Origin: Desertivibrio insolitus
GTDB taxonomy: Bacteria > Actinomycetota > Actinomycetes > Actinomycetales > Microbacteriaceae
Length of the DNA stretch: 64,000 nt
Direction of reading: 5' to 3'
Assembly (NCBI RefSeq): GCF_017355965.1
Contig: NZ_JAFIQW010000003.1
Location: forward strand, 272,001-336,000
Positions 8,635 to 19,646 of the stretch are shown one piece after another; positions within the stretch are counted from its first letter, which is position 1, and each line of letters begins with the position of its first letter. The notes under the pieces are model-generated. The model ran no database searches and was not told the DNA's origin. It worked only from the letters and a program-made list of their open reading frames with translations. The position numbers and the translations under genes were made by a program.

Positions 8635-10068
8635 TCAGACTCGGGCGGCCCACCACTCGCGCAGGCGCTGCTCCGCGGCATCCGGGCCCAGAAGACCCTC
8701 CTCGAGGCGCAGCTCGAGCAGGAAACGGTAGGCCTCGCCCACCTCGCGGCCGGGCTTCAGCCCGAGCACCCGCATGATGGCCTCGCCGTCGAGCTCGGGG
8801 CGCATCGCGTCGAGCTCCTCCTGCTCGGCGAGCGCCGCGATGCGCTCCTCGAGGTCGTCGTAGGCGAAGGCGAGCCGGTCGGCCTTGCGGCGGTTGCGGG
8901 TCGTGACATCCGCCCGAACCAGGATGTGCAGGCGGTCGAGCAGGTCGCCGGCGTCGCGCACGTAGCGGCGCACGGCCGAGTCGGTCCAGGTGCCCTCGCT
9001 GTAGCCGAAGAACCGCAGGTGCAGCTCGATGAGCCGCGCCACCTGCTTGATGGTCGCGGTGTCGAAGCGCAGCTCCTTGAGCCGCTTCGTCGCGAGCTTC
9101 GCGCCGACGACGTCGTGGTGGTGGAACGTCACGGCCCCACCCGGCTCGAGGCGGCGGGTGGCGGGCTTGCCGATGTCGTGCAGCAGCGCGGCGAGACGCA
9201 GCACCAGGTCGGGGGAGCGGTCGGGGGTCCGCTGCTTCTCGAGGTCGATCGCCTGGTCGACGACGGTGAGCGAGTGCTCGTACACGTCCTTATGGTGGTG
9301 GTGCTCGTCGATCTCGAGCCGCAGCGCCGAGATCTCGGGCAGCACGAGTTCGGCCACCCCGGTGTCGACGAGCAGCCGGATGCCGCGGCGCGGCGCATCC
9401 GCCGACAGCAGCTTCACGAGCTCGTCCCGCACGCGTTCGGCCGAAACGATCGACAGCGACGGCGCGAGCTGCTCCATCGCGGCGAGGGTGCCCTCCTCAA
9501 CCGTGAAATTGAGCTGACCGGTGAAGCGCGCGGCGCGGAGGATGCGCAGCGGGTCGTCGCCGAAGCTCGTCGCGGGGTCGACGGGGGTGCGCAGCAGCTG
9601 GGCGAGCATGTCGTCGAGGCCGCCGGAGGGGTCGACGAGCTGCTTCTGCGGCACCCGCAGCGCGAGGGCGTTGACGGTGAAGTCGCGGCGCACGAGGTCG
9701 GCCTCGAGGCTGTCACCGAATTTCACGACGGGCTTGCGGGTCACGCCGTCGTATTCGTCGGCGCGGTACGTCGTGATCTCGACGGTCTGGCCGTCGATGC
9801 GGGCGCCGATCGTGCCGAACTCGCGGCCGATGTCCCAGTGCGCGTCGGAGAGGGGCTTGACGATCCGCAGGATGTCGTCGGGCCGGGCATCCGTCGTCAG
9901 GTCGAGGTCCGTGAGCGGCCGATCGAGGAACGCGTCGCGGACGGATCCGCCCACGAGGGCCAATTCGTATCCGGCCGAGTCGAACGCGACGGCCAGCTTC
10001 GAGATGGACGGGGAGTCCGCGAGCCGGCCGAGGCGGTCGAGGGCCTGCGCGACGCTCACCATGGGCAT
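8635..10068 (-). CDS. pcnA: CCA tRNA nucleotidyltransferase / poly(A) polymerase family protein
   Basis: 477 residues. The N-terminal nucleotidyltransferase domain has the G-G motif ALVGGSVRDAFLDR and the metal-binding pair in LTDLDLTTDA, then the RRDFTVNALAL and DPLRILRAARF blocks that bind tRNA. A C-terminal HD domain (LLHDIGKP, HHHDVVGA) gives it the HD-fused form found in many actinobacteria. It adds or repairs the tRNA 3' CCA end; this matters here because the tRNA-Ala gene at 36506 does not encode CCA while tRNA-Ile does. Divergent from the DUF6049-like gene, as in Mycobacterium (pcnA next to murJ). Confidence 0.95.
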   Translation of the reverse strand: MPMVSVAQALDRLGRLADSPSISKLAVAFDSAGYELALVGGSVRDAFLDRPLTDLDLTTDARPDDILRIVKPLSDAHWDIGREFGTIGARIDGQTVEITTYRADEYDGVTRKPVVKFGDSLEADLVRRDFTVNALALRVPQKQLVDPSGGLDDMLAQLLRTPVDPATSFGDDPLRILRAARFTGQLNFTVEEGTLAAMEQLAPSLSIVSAERVRDELVKLLSADAPRRGIRLLVDTGVAELVLPEISALRLEIDEHHHHKDVYEHSLTVVDQAIDLEKQRTPDRSPDLVLRLAALLHDIGKPATRRLEPGGAVTFHHHDVVGAKLATKRLKELRFDTATIKQVARLIELHLRFFGYSEGTWTDSAVRRYVRDAGDLLDRLHILVRADVTTRNRRKADRLAFAYDDLEERIAALAEQEELDAMRPELDGEAIMRVLGLKPGREVGEAYRFLLELRLEEGLLGPDAAEQRLREWWAARV

Positions 10069-10161
10069 CCATCGTAGTCAGGCGGGCCTCAGGGCTCGCA
10101 CCGCGCCCGCCTCCTAGAATCGTCGCGGACCGGCGCCCACCCGTCGGTCCTCCTGTTGCCT

Positions 10162-12372
10162 ATGACATTCCGCCTCGGCCACGCTCTGCGCGGCACCCTC
10201 GTCGCCTGCCTCGTCGCCGCAGGGACGACTCTGGCGACCTCTCCCGCGGCGGCGGCAGTCGAAGGCGTCGGCCTCTCCGTGAGCCCCGCCTCGAGCGGCG
10301 TGCTCGCGCCGAACACCGACCTGCAGCTCAGCCTCACCGTCACCAACTCCACGGGGCAGGCCCTGCCGGGCGGCGAGGTCGACGTCGTGCTCGACCGCGG
10401 CGAGATCGGCAGCCGCGAGGAGCTCTCGCGCTGGCTCGCGGTCGACAGCGAGGAGGAGGCCGACGGCGCGACCATCGCGACGGTGCCCCTTGTGACCGAA
10501 CAGCTGCAGCCGGGCACCAACCGCATCGACATCACCGTTCCCGCCGCCGCGGTCGGGCTGTCGGGCGAACCGGATGACTGGGGCGTGCACGAACTCGCGA
10601 TCGAGGCGGAGGCCGGCGGCGAAGACCTCGGCGTCGCCCGCAGCACGATCGTGTGGAACCCGGGTCAGCCCTACCAGGCCACGCAGGTCGCCGTCGTCTC
10701 GCCGATCGTCGTGCCCGCCAACTCCTCGGGGCTCATCGGCGCCGAGGCCCTCGAGACCTACACCTCACCGAGCGGCCTGCTCACCCGTCAGCTCGACGCG
10801 GTCGACGGCGAGCAGGTCGCCGTTGCGATCGACCCGATGATCATCGCGTCGATCCGCGCGCTCGGCGTCTCCGCACCCGAGAGCGCCCTCGCCTGGCTCG
10901 ACCGCCTGGACGACCTCGGCAACGAGACCTTCCCCCTCTCCTACGGCGACGCCGACCTCACCGCCGCCAACCAGGCGGGCGTGCCCCTGCTGCCGACCGT
11001 GTCGAGCCTGCAGTTCGCGCTGGATCCGGCCGACTTCCCCGCCGATGCCGCGGATGCCGCTGAGCCCGAGGCATCCGCGACCCCCAGCCCCTCCGCGAGT
11101 ACCTCGGCGACGCCAGCGCCCGAGCCGCAGGAGTCGACCCTGCCGACCTTGGAGGAGCTGCTCGCCTGGGACTGGACGCGCACCGACGTGGCCTGGCCGG
11201 TCGAGGACACGGTGCTACCCACCGACCTCGACTATCTGCGCGACAACGGCTACACGACGACGATCCTCTCGAGCGGCAACGTGGATGTGCCGCGCGAGGA
11301 GGACCTCACTCCGGGCGCCGCCGTCACCGCGAACGGTACCGGCGTCGCGATGGCCGACGGGGGAGTGTCGTCGCTGCTGCGGCAGGCCTCGACCGCGGCG
11401 TCTGATGCCGAGTGGGGCCAGACCATGGCCGAGCTCGCCGCGACCCTCGCGGTGATCACCGACGAACAGCCCGACTCCGCGCGCGCCCTGCTCGCCACGA
11501 CCACCCGCATCGAGCCGACCTCCGCCCTGCGCTTCGGGCAGACGCTCTCCGCGCTCGGCGCCCTGCCCTGGGTGGACACCACGAACTTCTCCTCCGCGAC
11601 GTCGGCCGCGCCGGTCGAGGGCGGCATCCGCACCGACCGCACGCAGTCGCCCGAGCGCCTGACCGCGGTCGCCGAACTCGCCCGCGACGTGCAGGCCGTC
11701 GATGCCTACAGCGTCATCGCCGAGGACCCGGCGGCCCTCACCGGCCGCACCCGCGCCCGGTACGCCGCACTGCTCTCGCCGGCGTGGTTCGGCAACACCA
11801 CGGGATGGGAGTCGGCGCGCGCCGAGTTCCGGCAGGACGCGGCCGCGATCCTCGGCGGCGTGCGGATCCCCGAGAGCTCGACCGTCAACTTCTACAGCTA
11901 CGGGGCCCCGCTGCCGATCTCGGTGAGCAACGACCTGCCCCAGGCGGTCACCGTCACCGTGTCGGTGGCGTCGTCGAGCGCGATCCTGCAGGTCGAGCAG
12001 CCCATCTCGCAGCTCACGATCGAGCCGAACTCGTCGGCGCGCCTGCAGGTGCCCGTCACCTCGGTGGCGAGCGGCAACGCGACGGTCACCGTGCGCATCA
12101 CCGGCCCGTCCGGCCAGGAGATCGCGCCGCCGTCGATCGTCGCGATCAACGTGCAGGCCGAGTGGGAGTCCCTCGGCACCGCGATCTTCGCCGCTCTCGT
12201 CGTGCTGATCTTCACCGCGGGCATCGTCCGCACCGTGCTCAAGCGCCGCAGGACGCGTGCTGCTGTTTCACGTGAAACACCGGATGCCGCGGAGCCTGAA
12301 ATCGAGGAGGCGGAGCGCCCCGAGGCATCCGTCGCTCCCGACCAGAACGACAAGGAGGCCGACCGTGGCTGA
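10162..12372 (+). CDS. DUF6049-like secreted/membrane protein between pcnA and murJ
   Basis: 736 residues from the ATG at 10162 (a TTG two codons earlier is possible). An N-terminal signal peptide (GTLVACLVAAGTTLATSPAAAA) leads to a large extracellular part, a low-complexity Ala/Ser/Pro linker in the middle, and near the C-terminus one membrane helix (AIFAALVVLIFTAGIVRTVL) followed by a basic then acidic cytoplasmic tail. Position between pcnA and murJ matches the actinobacterial family containing Mycobacterium Rv3909, of unknown function, thought to relate to the cell envelope. Its stop overlaps the murJ start. A perfect parS site (12264-12279) lies inside its coding sequence, encoding Val-Ser-Arg-Glu-Thr in the tail. 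Family assignment rests on synteny and architecture. Confidence 0.8.
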   Translation: MTFRLGHALRGTLVACLVAAGTTLATSPAAAAVEGVGLSVSPASSGVLAPNTDLQLSLTVTNSTGQALPGGEVDVVLDRGEIGSREELSRWLAVDSEEEADGATIATVPLVTEQLQPGTNRIDITVPAAAVGLSGEPDDWGVHELAIEAEAGGEDLGVARSTIVWNPGQPYQATQVAVVSPIVVPANSSGLIGAEALETYTSPSGLLTRQLDAVDGEQVAVAIDPMIIASIRALGVSAPESALAWLDRLDDLGNETFPLSYGDADLTAANQAGVPLLPTVSSLQFALDPADFPADAADAAEPEASATPSPSASTSATPAPEPQESTLPTLEELLAWDWTRTDVAWPVEDTVLPTDLDYLRDNGYTTTILSSGNVDVPREEDLTPGAAVTANGTGVAMADGGVSSLLRQASTAASDAEWGQTMAELAATLAVITDEQPDSARALLATTTRIEPTSALRFGQTLSALGALPWVDTTNFSSATSAAPVEGGIRTDRTQSPERLTAVAELARDVQAVDAYSVIAEDPAALTGRTRARYAALLSPAWFGNTTGWESARAEFRQDAAAILGGVRIPESSTVNFYSYGAPLPISVSNDLPQAVTVTVSVASSSAILQVEQPISQLTIEPNSSARLQVPVTSVASGNATVTVRITGPSGQEIAPPSIVAINVQAEWESLGTAIFAALVVLIFTAGIVRTVLKRRRTRAAVSRETPDAAEPEIEEAERPEASVAPDQNDKEADRG
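12264..12279. promoter_or_regulatory. parS site 1 (inside the DUF6049-like gene)
   Basis: TGTTTCACGTGAAACA, the perfect 16-bp ParB-binding palindrome, within coding sequence about 100 bases before murJ. Confidence 0.95.
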
Positions 12373-13990
12373 GGGAGGTCTCGGCCGCGCGGCCGCGGTG
12401 CTGGCATCCGGCACTTTCGTCTCGCGGATCTTGGGATTCGCGAGCGCGCTGCTGCTCGCGGGAACGCTCGGAACCGTGGGGGCGAGCGCCAACGCGTTCA
12501 CCCTCGCGAACCAGTTGCCGAACAACATCTACGCGATCGTGGCGGGCGGTGTGCTGAGCGCCGTGCTGGTGCCGCAGATCGTGCGGGCGAGTTCCGACCC
12601 GGACGGCGGGCAGGGCTTCATCAACAAGCTCGTCACGCTCGGGCTCGTCGTGTTCCTCGCGGCCGCGACCGTCGCGACCCTGTGCGCACCGGTGCTCGTG
12701 CGGCTCTACGCGCAGCAGGGGAGCGGTGGCGTCGGCTTCACGGCGGAGCAGATCGAGCTCGCCACCGCGTTCGCGTACTGGTGCCTGCCGCAGGTGCTCT
12801 TCTACGCCATCTACAGTCTGCTCGGCGAGGTGCTGAACGCCCGCAAGGTGTTCGGACCGTTCACCTGGTCGCCGGCGCTCAACAACGTCGTCGTCATCGC
12901 CGGGCTCGTGGCGTTCCTCGTGCTCTTCGGTGGCCCGGAGCAGCACGAGGACCCCGGCACCTGGGCGCCGGGCAAGATCGCCCTGCTCGCCGGCAGCGCG
13001 ACGCTCGGTATCGCCGTACAGGCGCTCATCCTCTTCTTCTTCTGGAAGCGCGCCGGCCTCACCTACCGCCCCAACTTCGCGTGGCGCGGCGTCGGCCTCG
13101 GCCGCACCGGCCGCGCCGCCGCCTGGGTCTTCGGCATGATCCTCGTCACGCAGCTCGCCGGCCTCGTGCAGTCGAACGTCGCGACGCTCGCCGGTAGCGG
13201 TGACGCGGCCTCGAACACGGTGCTGCGGTATTCGTGGCTGATCTTCATGCTGCCCCACTCGATCGTCACCGTGTCGCTCGCGACGGCCTACTTCACGCGG
13301 ATGTCGACGCACGCCCACGAGGGCGCCCTCGATAAGGTGCGGGCGGATGTCTCCTCCTCGCTGCGCTCCGTGGGGCTGTTCATGGTGTTCGCCTCGCTCG
13401 GGCTGGTCGCGCTGGCCTATCCGATGGCGGCCGTCTTCGACCCCCGCAACGTCGCCGCGATGGGCAACGTGCTCATCGCCTATCTGCCGGGCCTCGTCGC
13501 GTTCAGCGCGCTCTTCGTGCTGCAGCGGGTGTTCTACGCGCTCGAGGACACCCGCACGCCCTTCTTCCTCCAGGTGGTGCAGTCCGGACTCTTCGTCGTG
13601 CTCGCGCTGCTCTGCGCCCAGCTGCCGGTGGAGTGGATCGCGGTCGGCATCGCCACGTCGACCACCATCGCGGGAACGGCACAGACCGTCGTCGCTCTCC
13701 TCGTGCTGCGCAGGCGACTCGGCGGCATCGACGCCGCCCGCGTGGTGCGCCGGTACGTGCAGTTCCTTGTCGCCGCGCTCGTCGCGGCGGCGGTCGGCGT
13801 GGGAGTGCTCGCGCTGCTCGGGGCGTTCTCCGGCGGCTTCGCGGTCGACTCGCGCCTCACCGCCATCCTGTCGATGCTGCTCACCGGCCCCGTCATGGCC
13901 GGGGTCTACGGCGGCATCCTCGCCCTGATGCGCTCTCCCGAACTGGCGGATGTCGCGGGGCCGGTCATCCGACGCCTGCGCCGCCGCTGA
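12365..13990 (+). CDS. murJ: Lipid II flippase MurJ (MviN family)
   Basis: 541 residues, about 14 membrane segments, family motif near the N-terminus (ASGTFVSRILGFASALLLA) and PNNIYAIVAGGVLSAVLVPQ. Flips the peptidoglycan precursor lipid II to the outer face. I chose the GTG at 12365: AAGGAGG lies five bases upstream and it overlaps the preceding stop by eight bases, indicating translational coupling; the longer frame would read through the parS site. Unlike mycobacterial MviN it has no C-terminal pseudokinase extension. Confidence 0.93.
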   Translation: MAEGGLGRAAAVLASGTFVSRILGFASALLLAGTLGTVGASANAFTLANQLPNNIYAIVAGGVLSAVLVPQIVRASSDPDGGQGFINKLVTLGLVVFLAAATVATLCAPVLVRLYAQQGSGGVGFTAEQIELATAFAYWCLPQVLFYAIYSLLGEVLNARKVFGPFTWSPALNNVVVIAGLVAFLVLFGGPEQHEDPGTWAPGKIALLAGSATLGIAVQALILFFFWKRAGLTYRPNFAWRGVGLGRTGRAAAWVFGMILVTQLAGLVQSNVATLAGSGDAASNTVLRYSWLIFMLPHSIVTVSLATAYFTRMSTHAHEGALDKVRADVSSSLRSVGLFMVFASLGLVALAYPMAAVFDPRNVAAMGNVLIAYLPGLVAFSALFVLQRVFYALEDTRTPFFLQVVQSGLFVVLALLCAQLPVEWIAVGIATSTTIAGTAQTVVALLVLRRRLGGIDAARVVRRYVQFLVAALVAAAVGVGVLALLGAFSGGFAVDSRLTAILSMLLTGPVMAGVYGGILALMRSPELADVAGPVIRRLRRR

Positions 13991-14271
13991 CTCCGTCGGG
14001 CTGTGCTACTGGCGGGCTCAGCGGCGTCGTGACCGCGCCCGGTCTGCTGTACCTCGTGTTCGTCGCGCACTCGTCGGTCGTCCCTCCGTTTCGGGCTCGT
14101 CGGACAACGGCGGAGCTGTTGCCCGCGGCATCCGTCGACCTGGGATTCGACTGACCACGCTGCCGGAACCCCAGGAATAGGCTGACCCCGCACCGTGTTG
14201 AGGGCATCGAGAGCCGCAAGGGTCATGAGACCCTGTACCGGCAATCCCACGAAACAAGGAGATCGAGCATC
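13991..14271. other. Intergenic region murJ-trxB
   Basis: 281 bases. In Mycobacterium this interval holds sigM and its anti-sigma gene; here there is no coding sequence. AGGGTC ATGA GACCCT (14220-14235) forms a small hairpin in the trxB leader, and AATAGGCT near 14177 could be a -10. Confidence 0.4.
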
Positions 14272-15240
14272 GTGCGCCAGGTGATCATCATCGGATCCGG
14301 ACCGGCGGGCTACACCGCCGCGATCTACGCGGCGAGGGCCAACCTCAAGCCGCTCGTGATCGCCAGCTCGGTCGAGGCCGGCGGCGAGCTCATGAAGACC
14401 ACCGAGGTGGAGAACTTCCCGGGCTTCCCCGAGGGCATCCAGGGCCCCGACCTCATGACCGCCATGCAGGAGCAAGCCGAGAAGTTCGGCGCGGAGGTCG
14501 TGCTCGACGACGTCGTGGAACTCGACCTCAAGGGCCCGGTCAAGCGCGTCACCCTCGGTAACGGCGACGTGGAGGAGGCCCTCACGGTCATTTTCGCCAC
14601 CGGCTCGGCGTACCGCCGCATCGGCATCCCCGACGAGGACCGCCTCTCGGGCATGGGCGTCTCGTGGTGCGCCACCTGCGACGGCTTCTTCTTCCGCCAG
14701 AAGACCATCGCGGTCGTCGGCGGCGGCGATTCCGCGATGGAGGAGGCCACCTTCCTCACCCGCTTCGCCGACAAGGTGTACGTGATCCACCGTCGCGACA
14801 AGCTGCGCGCCTCGAAGATCATGCAGGACCGTGCGTTCGCCAACGACAAGATCGAGTTCGTCTGGAACAAGGAAGTGCGCCACATCTACGGCGACACCCA
14901 GGTCAAGGGCGTCGGTCTGCTCGACACCGTCGACGGCACCGAGACGATCATGGACCTCGACGGCCTCTTCATCGCGATCGGCAACGACCCCCGCACGCAC
15001 CTCGTGCACGGCCAGCTCGACCTGACCGCCGAGGGCACCATCGCCGTCGACGGTCGCAGCTCGCGCACCAACATCCCCGGTGTCTTCGCCGCCGGTGACG
15101 TGATCGATCCGCACTACCGCCAGGCGGTCACCGCCGCGGCATCCGGAACCGTCGCCGCGCTCGACGCCGAGCACTACCTCGCGTCGCTGCCCGAGACCGC
15201 GCTGAGCGCGCCGGCCGACACGGCCGCCGCGATCGCCTGA
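14272..15240 (+). CDS. trxB: Thioredoxin-disulfide reductase
   Basis: 322 residues. FAD-binding motif GSGPAGYTAA (about 8-17), redox-active CATC (133-136) in WCATCDG, NADPH-binding GGGDSAMEEA, and the C-terminal FAD motif GVFAAGDVIDPHYRQ. Reduces thioredoxin with NADPH. GTG start at 14272 with AAGGAG nine bases upstream. Followed 28 bases later by trxA, clearly one operon. Confidence 0.97.
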   Translation: MRQVIIIGSGPAGYTAAIYAARANLKPLVIASSVEAGGELMKTTEVENFPGFPEGIQGPDLMTAMQEQAEKFGAEVVLDDVVELDLKGPVKRVTLGNGDVEEALTVIFATGSAYRRIGIPDEDRLSGMGVSWCATCDGFFFRQKTIAVVGGGDSAMEEATFLTRFADKVYVIHRRDKLRASKIMQDRAFANDKIEFVWNKEVRHIYGDTQVKGVGLLDTVDGTETIMDLDGLFIAIGNDPRTHLVHGQLDLTAEGTIAVDGRSSRTNIPGVFAAGDVIDPHYRQAVTAAASGTVAALDAEHYLASLPETALSAPADTAAAIA

Positions 15241-15268
15241 TCAAAGAATCCAATCGGAAGGAACAGAT

Positions 15269-15616
15269 ATGTCCGCTGCCAAGGATGTGACCGAGGCGAC
15301 CTTCGAGCAGGAGGTCCTGAAGTCCGATAAGCCCGTGCTCGTCGACTTCTGGGCCGAGTGGTGCGGTCCGTGTCGTGCGGTCTCGCCGATCCTCGACCAG
15401 ATCGCCGCGGAGAACGCAGACGCGCTGACCCTCGTCAAGGTCAACGTCGACGACAACCCGCAGCTCGCGATGAAGTACCAGATCACCTCGATCCCCGCGA
15501 TGAAGGTGTTCAAGGGCGGCGAGGTCGTGAAGAGCGTCATCGGCGCCAAGCCGAAGCCGGTGCTCGAGTCGGACCTGGCCGAGTACCTCGTGCCGAGCGA
15601 CGCCAGCAGCCTGTAG
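15269..15616 (+). CDS. trxA: Thioredoxin
   Basis: 115 residues with the active site WCGPC (31-35) and the cis-proline region ITSIPAMKVFKGGE. GGAAGGA upstream of the ATG. Cytosolic disulfide reductase serving ribonucleotide reductase and others, recharged by the adjacent trxB product. Followed by a strong terminator. Confidence 0.97.
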   Translation: MSAAKDVTEATFEQEVLKSDKPVLVDFWAEWCGPCRAVSPILDQIAAENADALTLVKVNVDDNPQLAMKYQITSIPAMKVFKGGEVVKSVIGAKPKPVLESDLAEYLVPSDASSL

Positions 15617-15628
15617 TTCCACCTCACA

Positions 15629-15670
15629 CGAAGGGGCTTGTCCGAAAGGGCGGGCCCCTTCGTCTTTCTC
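15629..15670 (+). terminator. Terminator after trxA
   Basis: CGAAGGGGC (15629-15637) pairs with GCCCCTTCG (15654-15662), followed by TCTTTCTCT. Confidence 0.8.
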
Positions 15671-15743
15671 TGCTTCGGCTCCACCCTTGAAGACCCGCGG
15701 GAATTCGCGGGAGGGCTAGTGTGTTTCTAGCGCTGGGCCTTGA

Positions 15744-16853
<1,110 letters not shown>

Positions 16854-17020
16854 GGGGTGGTCGCTCGCCGCCGGCGAAGCACCTCGGCGGCGCTCCCTCT
16901 CAACGCGCCCCGTGGTGGCAAGGACTGACGCCGGCAGGTGTACGCCCGTTCTGTCGTGCCACGTCGACAGTGGAGGTGCGGTTCACTCGCGCCGAACGGC
17001 GCTGCTTCGTCGCCTGCTCC

Positions 17021-17036
17021 TGTTTCACGTGAAACA
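17021..17036. promoter_or_regulatory. parS site 2
   Basis: Perfect TGTTTCACGTGAAACA in the mdh-aminotransferase gap. The 13-mer AGCACCTCGGCGG occurs on both sides of it (near 16878 and 17061). Confidence 0.95.
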
Positions 17037-17122
17037 TCGCCCGCGGGCACCCAGGCCAGCACCTCGGCGGTGGCATCCCCGGTCTAAGCGGGGGAGCCCT
17101 GAGGCGGAAGTAGGGTTTATTC

Positions 17123-18346
17123 GTGCCGCCGCTTCGTTCGCTCGACCAGTCATCCAAGCTCAAGGACGTCCTCTACGAGATCCGCGGCAAGGCCGGCGTC
17201 GCCGCCGCGCAGCTCGAGTCCGAGGGTCACACGATCCTGAAGCTCCACACCGGCAACCCGGCCGCGTTCGGGTTCGAGGCGCCGTATCAGATCGTGCGCG
17301 ACATGATCGAGGCGATCCCGAAGGCCCATGGCTATTCCGAGTCCCGAGGCATCCTCTCCGCGCGGCGGGCCGTCGTGACGCGGTACGAGACCATCCCTGA
17401 CTTCCCGCGGTTCGATCCGAACGACGTGTATCTGGGGAACGGCGTCTCCGAGCTCATCACGATGGTGATGCAGGCCCTCCTCGACGAGGGCGACGAGGTG
17501 CTCATCCCCGCTCCGGACTATCCGCTGTGGACCGCGATGACGAGCCTCTCCGACGGCACGCCCATGCACTACCGGTGCGACCCCGACAACGGCTGGCAGC
17601 CCGATCTCGAAGACATCGAGTCCAAGATCACCGAGCGCACCAAGGCAATCGTCGTGATCAACCCGAACAACCCCACGGGCGCCGTCTACAGCCGTGAGGT
17701 ACTCGAGGGGATTGTCGACATCGCCAGGCGACACAGCCTGCTGCTGCTCGCCGACGAGATCTACGACCGCATCCTGTTCGACGGCGCCGAGCACATTCCG
17801 CTCGCATCGCTCGCGCCGGACCTGCTGTGCCTCACCTTCAACGGCCTGTCGAAGACCTACCGCGTCGCCGGCTACCGCTCCGGGTGGCTCGTGGTCACCG
17901 GACCCCGCCAGCACGCCGAAGGTTTCATTGAGGGGATCAACCTGCTGGCGTCGACGCGGCTCTGCCCCGGGCCCGGCCAATACGCGGTGCAGGCGGCACT
18001 CGGGGGAGTGCAGAGCATCGACGCCCTCATCGCGCCCGGCGGACGCCTGCTCGAGCAGCGGAACACGGCCGTCGAGACGCTCAACACCATCTCCGGCGTC
18101 AGCTGCGTCACGCCGCGGGGCGCCCTCTACGCGTTCCCGCGCCTGGATCCCAACGTCTACGAGATCCACGACGACGCGAAGCTGATCTACGACCTGCTCG
18201 TTCAGGAGCACATCCTGCTGGTGCAGGGGACTGGCTTCAACTGGCCGACTCCTGACCACCTGCGTATCGTCACGCTTCCCGAGGCCCGGGTGCTGCGCGA
18301 GGCGATCGAACGGCTCGGCAACTTCCTGTCGTCCTACAAGCAGTGA
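17123..18346 (+). CDS. Class I/II aminotransferase, AlaA-like (glutamate-pyruvate)
   Basis: 407 residues, PLP-dependent fold type I. Recognisable blocks are NGVSELITMVMQALLDEGDEVL, PDYPLWTAM, VINPNNPTGAVYS, DEIYDRILFDGAEH and the PLP-lysine segment FNGLSKTYRVAGYRSGW. The last resembles E. coli AlaA/YfbQ, so alanine synthesis from pyruvate and glutamate is the best guess. GTG start at 17123. Stands alone, flanked by parS sites on both sides; one begins immediately after its stop. Confidence 0.88.
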   Translation: MPPLRSLDQSSKLKDVLYEIRGKAGVAAAQLESEGHTILKLHTGNPAAFGFEAPYQIVRDMIEAIPKAHGYSESRGILSARRAVVTRYETIPDFPRFDPNDVYLGNGVSELITMVMQALLDEGDEVLIPAPDYPLWTAMTSLSDGTPMHYRCDPDNGWQPDLEDIESKITERTKAIVVINPNNPTGAVYSREVLEGIVDIARRHSLLLLADEIYDRILFDGAEHIPLASLAPDLLCLTFNGLSKTYRVAGYRSGWLVVTGPRQHAEGFIEGINLLASTRLCPGPGQYAVQAALGGVQSIDALIAPGGRLLEQRNTAVETLNTISGVSCVTPRGALYAFPRLDPNVYEIHDDAKLIYDLLVQEHILLVQGTGFNWPTPDHLRIVTLPEARVLREAIERLGNFLSSYKQ

Positions 18347-18362
18347 TGTTTCACGTGAAACA
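18347..18362. promoter_or_regulatory. parS site 3
   Basis: Perfect TGTTTCACGTGAAACA beginning at the base after the aminotransferase stop. Confidence 0.95.
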
Positions 18363-19025
18363 ACCGACAAGTCGCGCGCGCCATTGGTGGGCGCGAGCAG
18401 CATTCGGTTGATGAGCACCCGCCGCTGATCGGCGCGGGCGTGACACGGCTTGGAGCGCATGCCCCCCAAATCCGCGCTTCCGTTAATCGGCTCGCACGCG
18501 CCCGGCGCTGGTCAGCGCGAGCGTGAGTACCCCTCGTGACGGCGTGCCGCTGATCCTTGCGAACGCGCCGTGATCGAGCACTCGCGAGCGCCGCTGACCC
18601 GCGAGCACATCTGACCTAGAGCCAGCCGTCGGACGCTGCGGGGGACCTGCTGAACCTCGCGCGGAACGGATGACCGCGGGCTCTCGCCCCGCAAGCCCGT
18701 CCTCCGGCGATGGGCTGGGAACGCCTCTACCGCCGCGGCTGCCTTGTTGGACCTCCGGTCGAGGTGCCGTGGCTCCGTCTGCGTCTTGCTGATCGTCCGC
18801 CCTAGGCGACAGGACGTCACCCGGGGGCTAGAGGCGCGATGCGATGGGAAGCGACGCGACGGGAGAGCCCGAGGTGTATGGCCGGACGAGCTCGCCTGAG
18901 AAATAGTCGTTCTTTGGACGTGCGGCCCTCCGTCCGTTCAGGTCTGTCGGCATAGCGCGGGCGTCAGTAGTGCCGTTCTCGCAGGCATGAACCGCCTCTT
19001 GGAGAGGGCGGACGGTGGTGACCGG

Positions 19026-19041
19026 TGTTTCACGTGAAACA
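19026..19041. promoter_or_regulatory. parS site 4
   Basis: Perfect TGTTTCACGTGAAACA within the coding desert. Confidence 0.95.
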
Positions 19042-19630
19042 GCAGTGAACGAGCCGACTCCGCGTACGAGCCTCGCTGAGTCGGGACGCCGTGCGAAAGT
19101 CCCAGTTTCGGTCCCTGCCGGACCTGAACCGCTGGCGGGGCTTGCACGCGAAGCGATCCGTCAGCGAGGTGCGCGGCGTCACACCTTCGGCGCTGGCCGG
19201 CCTCCTCACATTCGCCACGTCGCAATTGCCCCTTCGCGGCTCCGACCAGCGCATCGCCCCGCTGTACCCGCGCCGCCCGGCGGGTCGACCGACGTCGGGG
19301 GCCGGTTGCCGCTGCTTCCACTCCGTTCAGCCTTGGACCTTCTGCCCGCCTTCCGCCAACCCGCGCCACCTAGCCAGATCGCGTGAACGCTCAAAGCGGG
19401 CTCGACAACCCCGAGTCGCGGGTTCCTCGATCGGTGGGTCGTCCCATCCGGTCGTGTTCGGATCGGGCGGTAGCGCGGCTTCCTGGCCCGTAAACCTGAT
19501 TGGCGCATTGCCGTCTCATCGGCAACGGCCGCGGCCGCGGCCGCCAATCGATTCACCCGGGGGAGTGGCGGCTCCTCTGATACGCGGCGCGATGAGCGCC
19601 CGACCTCCCCGGACGCCTGTCCGAACTCAT

Positions 19631-19646
19631 CGTTTCACGTGAAACG
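19631..19646. promoter_or_regulatory. parS site 5
   Basis: CGTTTCACGTGAAACG: perfect 14-bp core GTTTCACGTGAAAC with C/G instead of T/A at the ends. Confidence 0.92.

Noticed and set aside
18938..19369. 143-codon minus-strand frame in the parS desert
   Set aside because: It reads straight through a parS palindrome and has no protein-like features.
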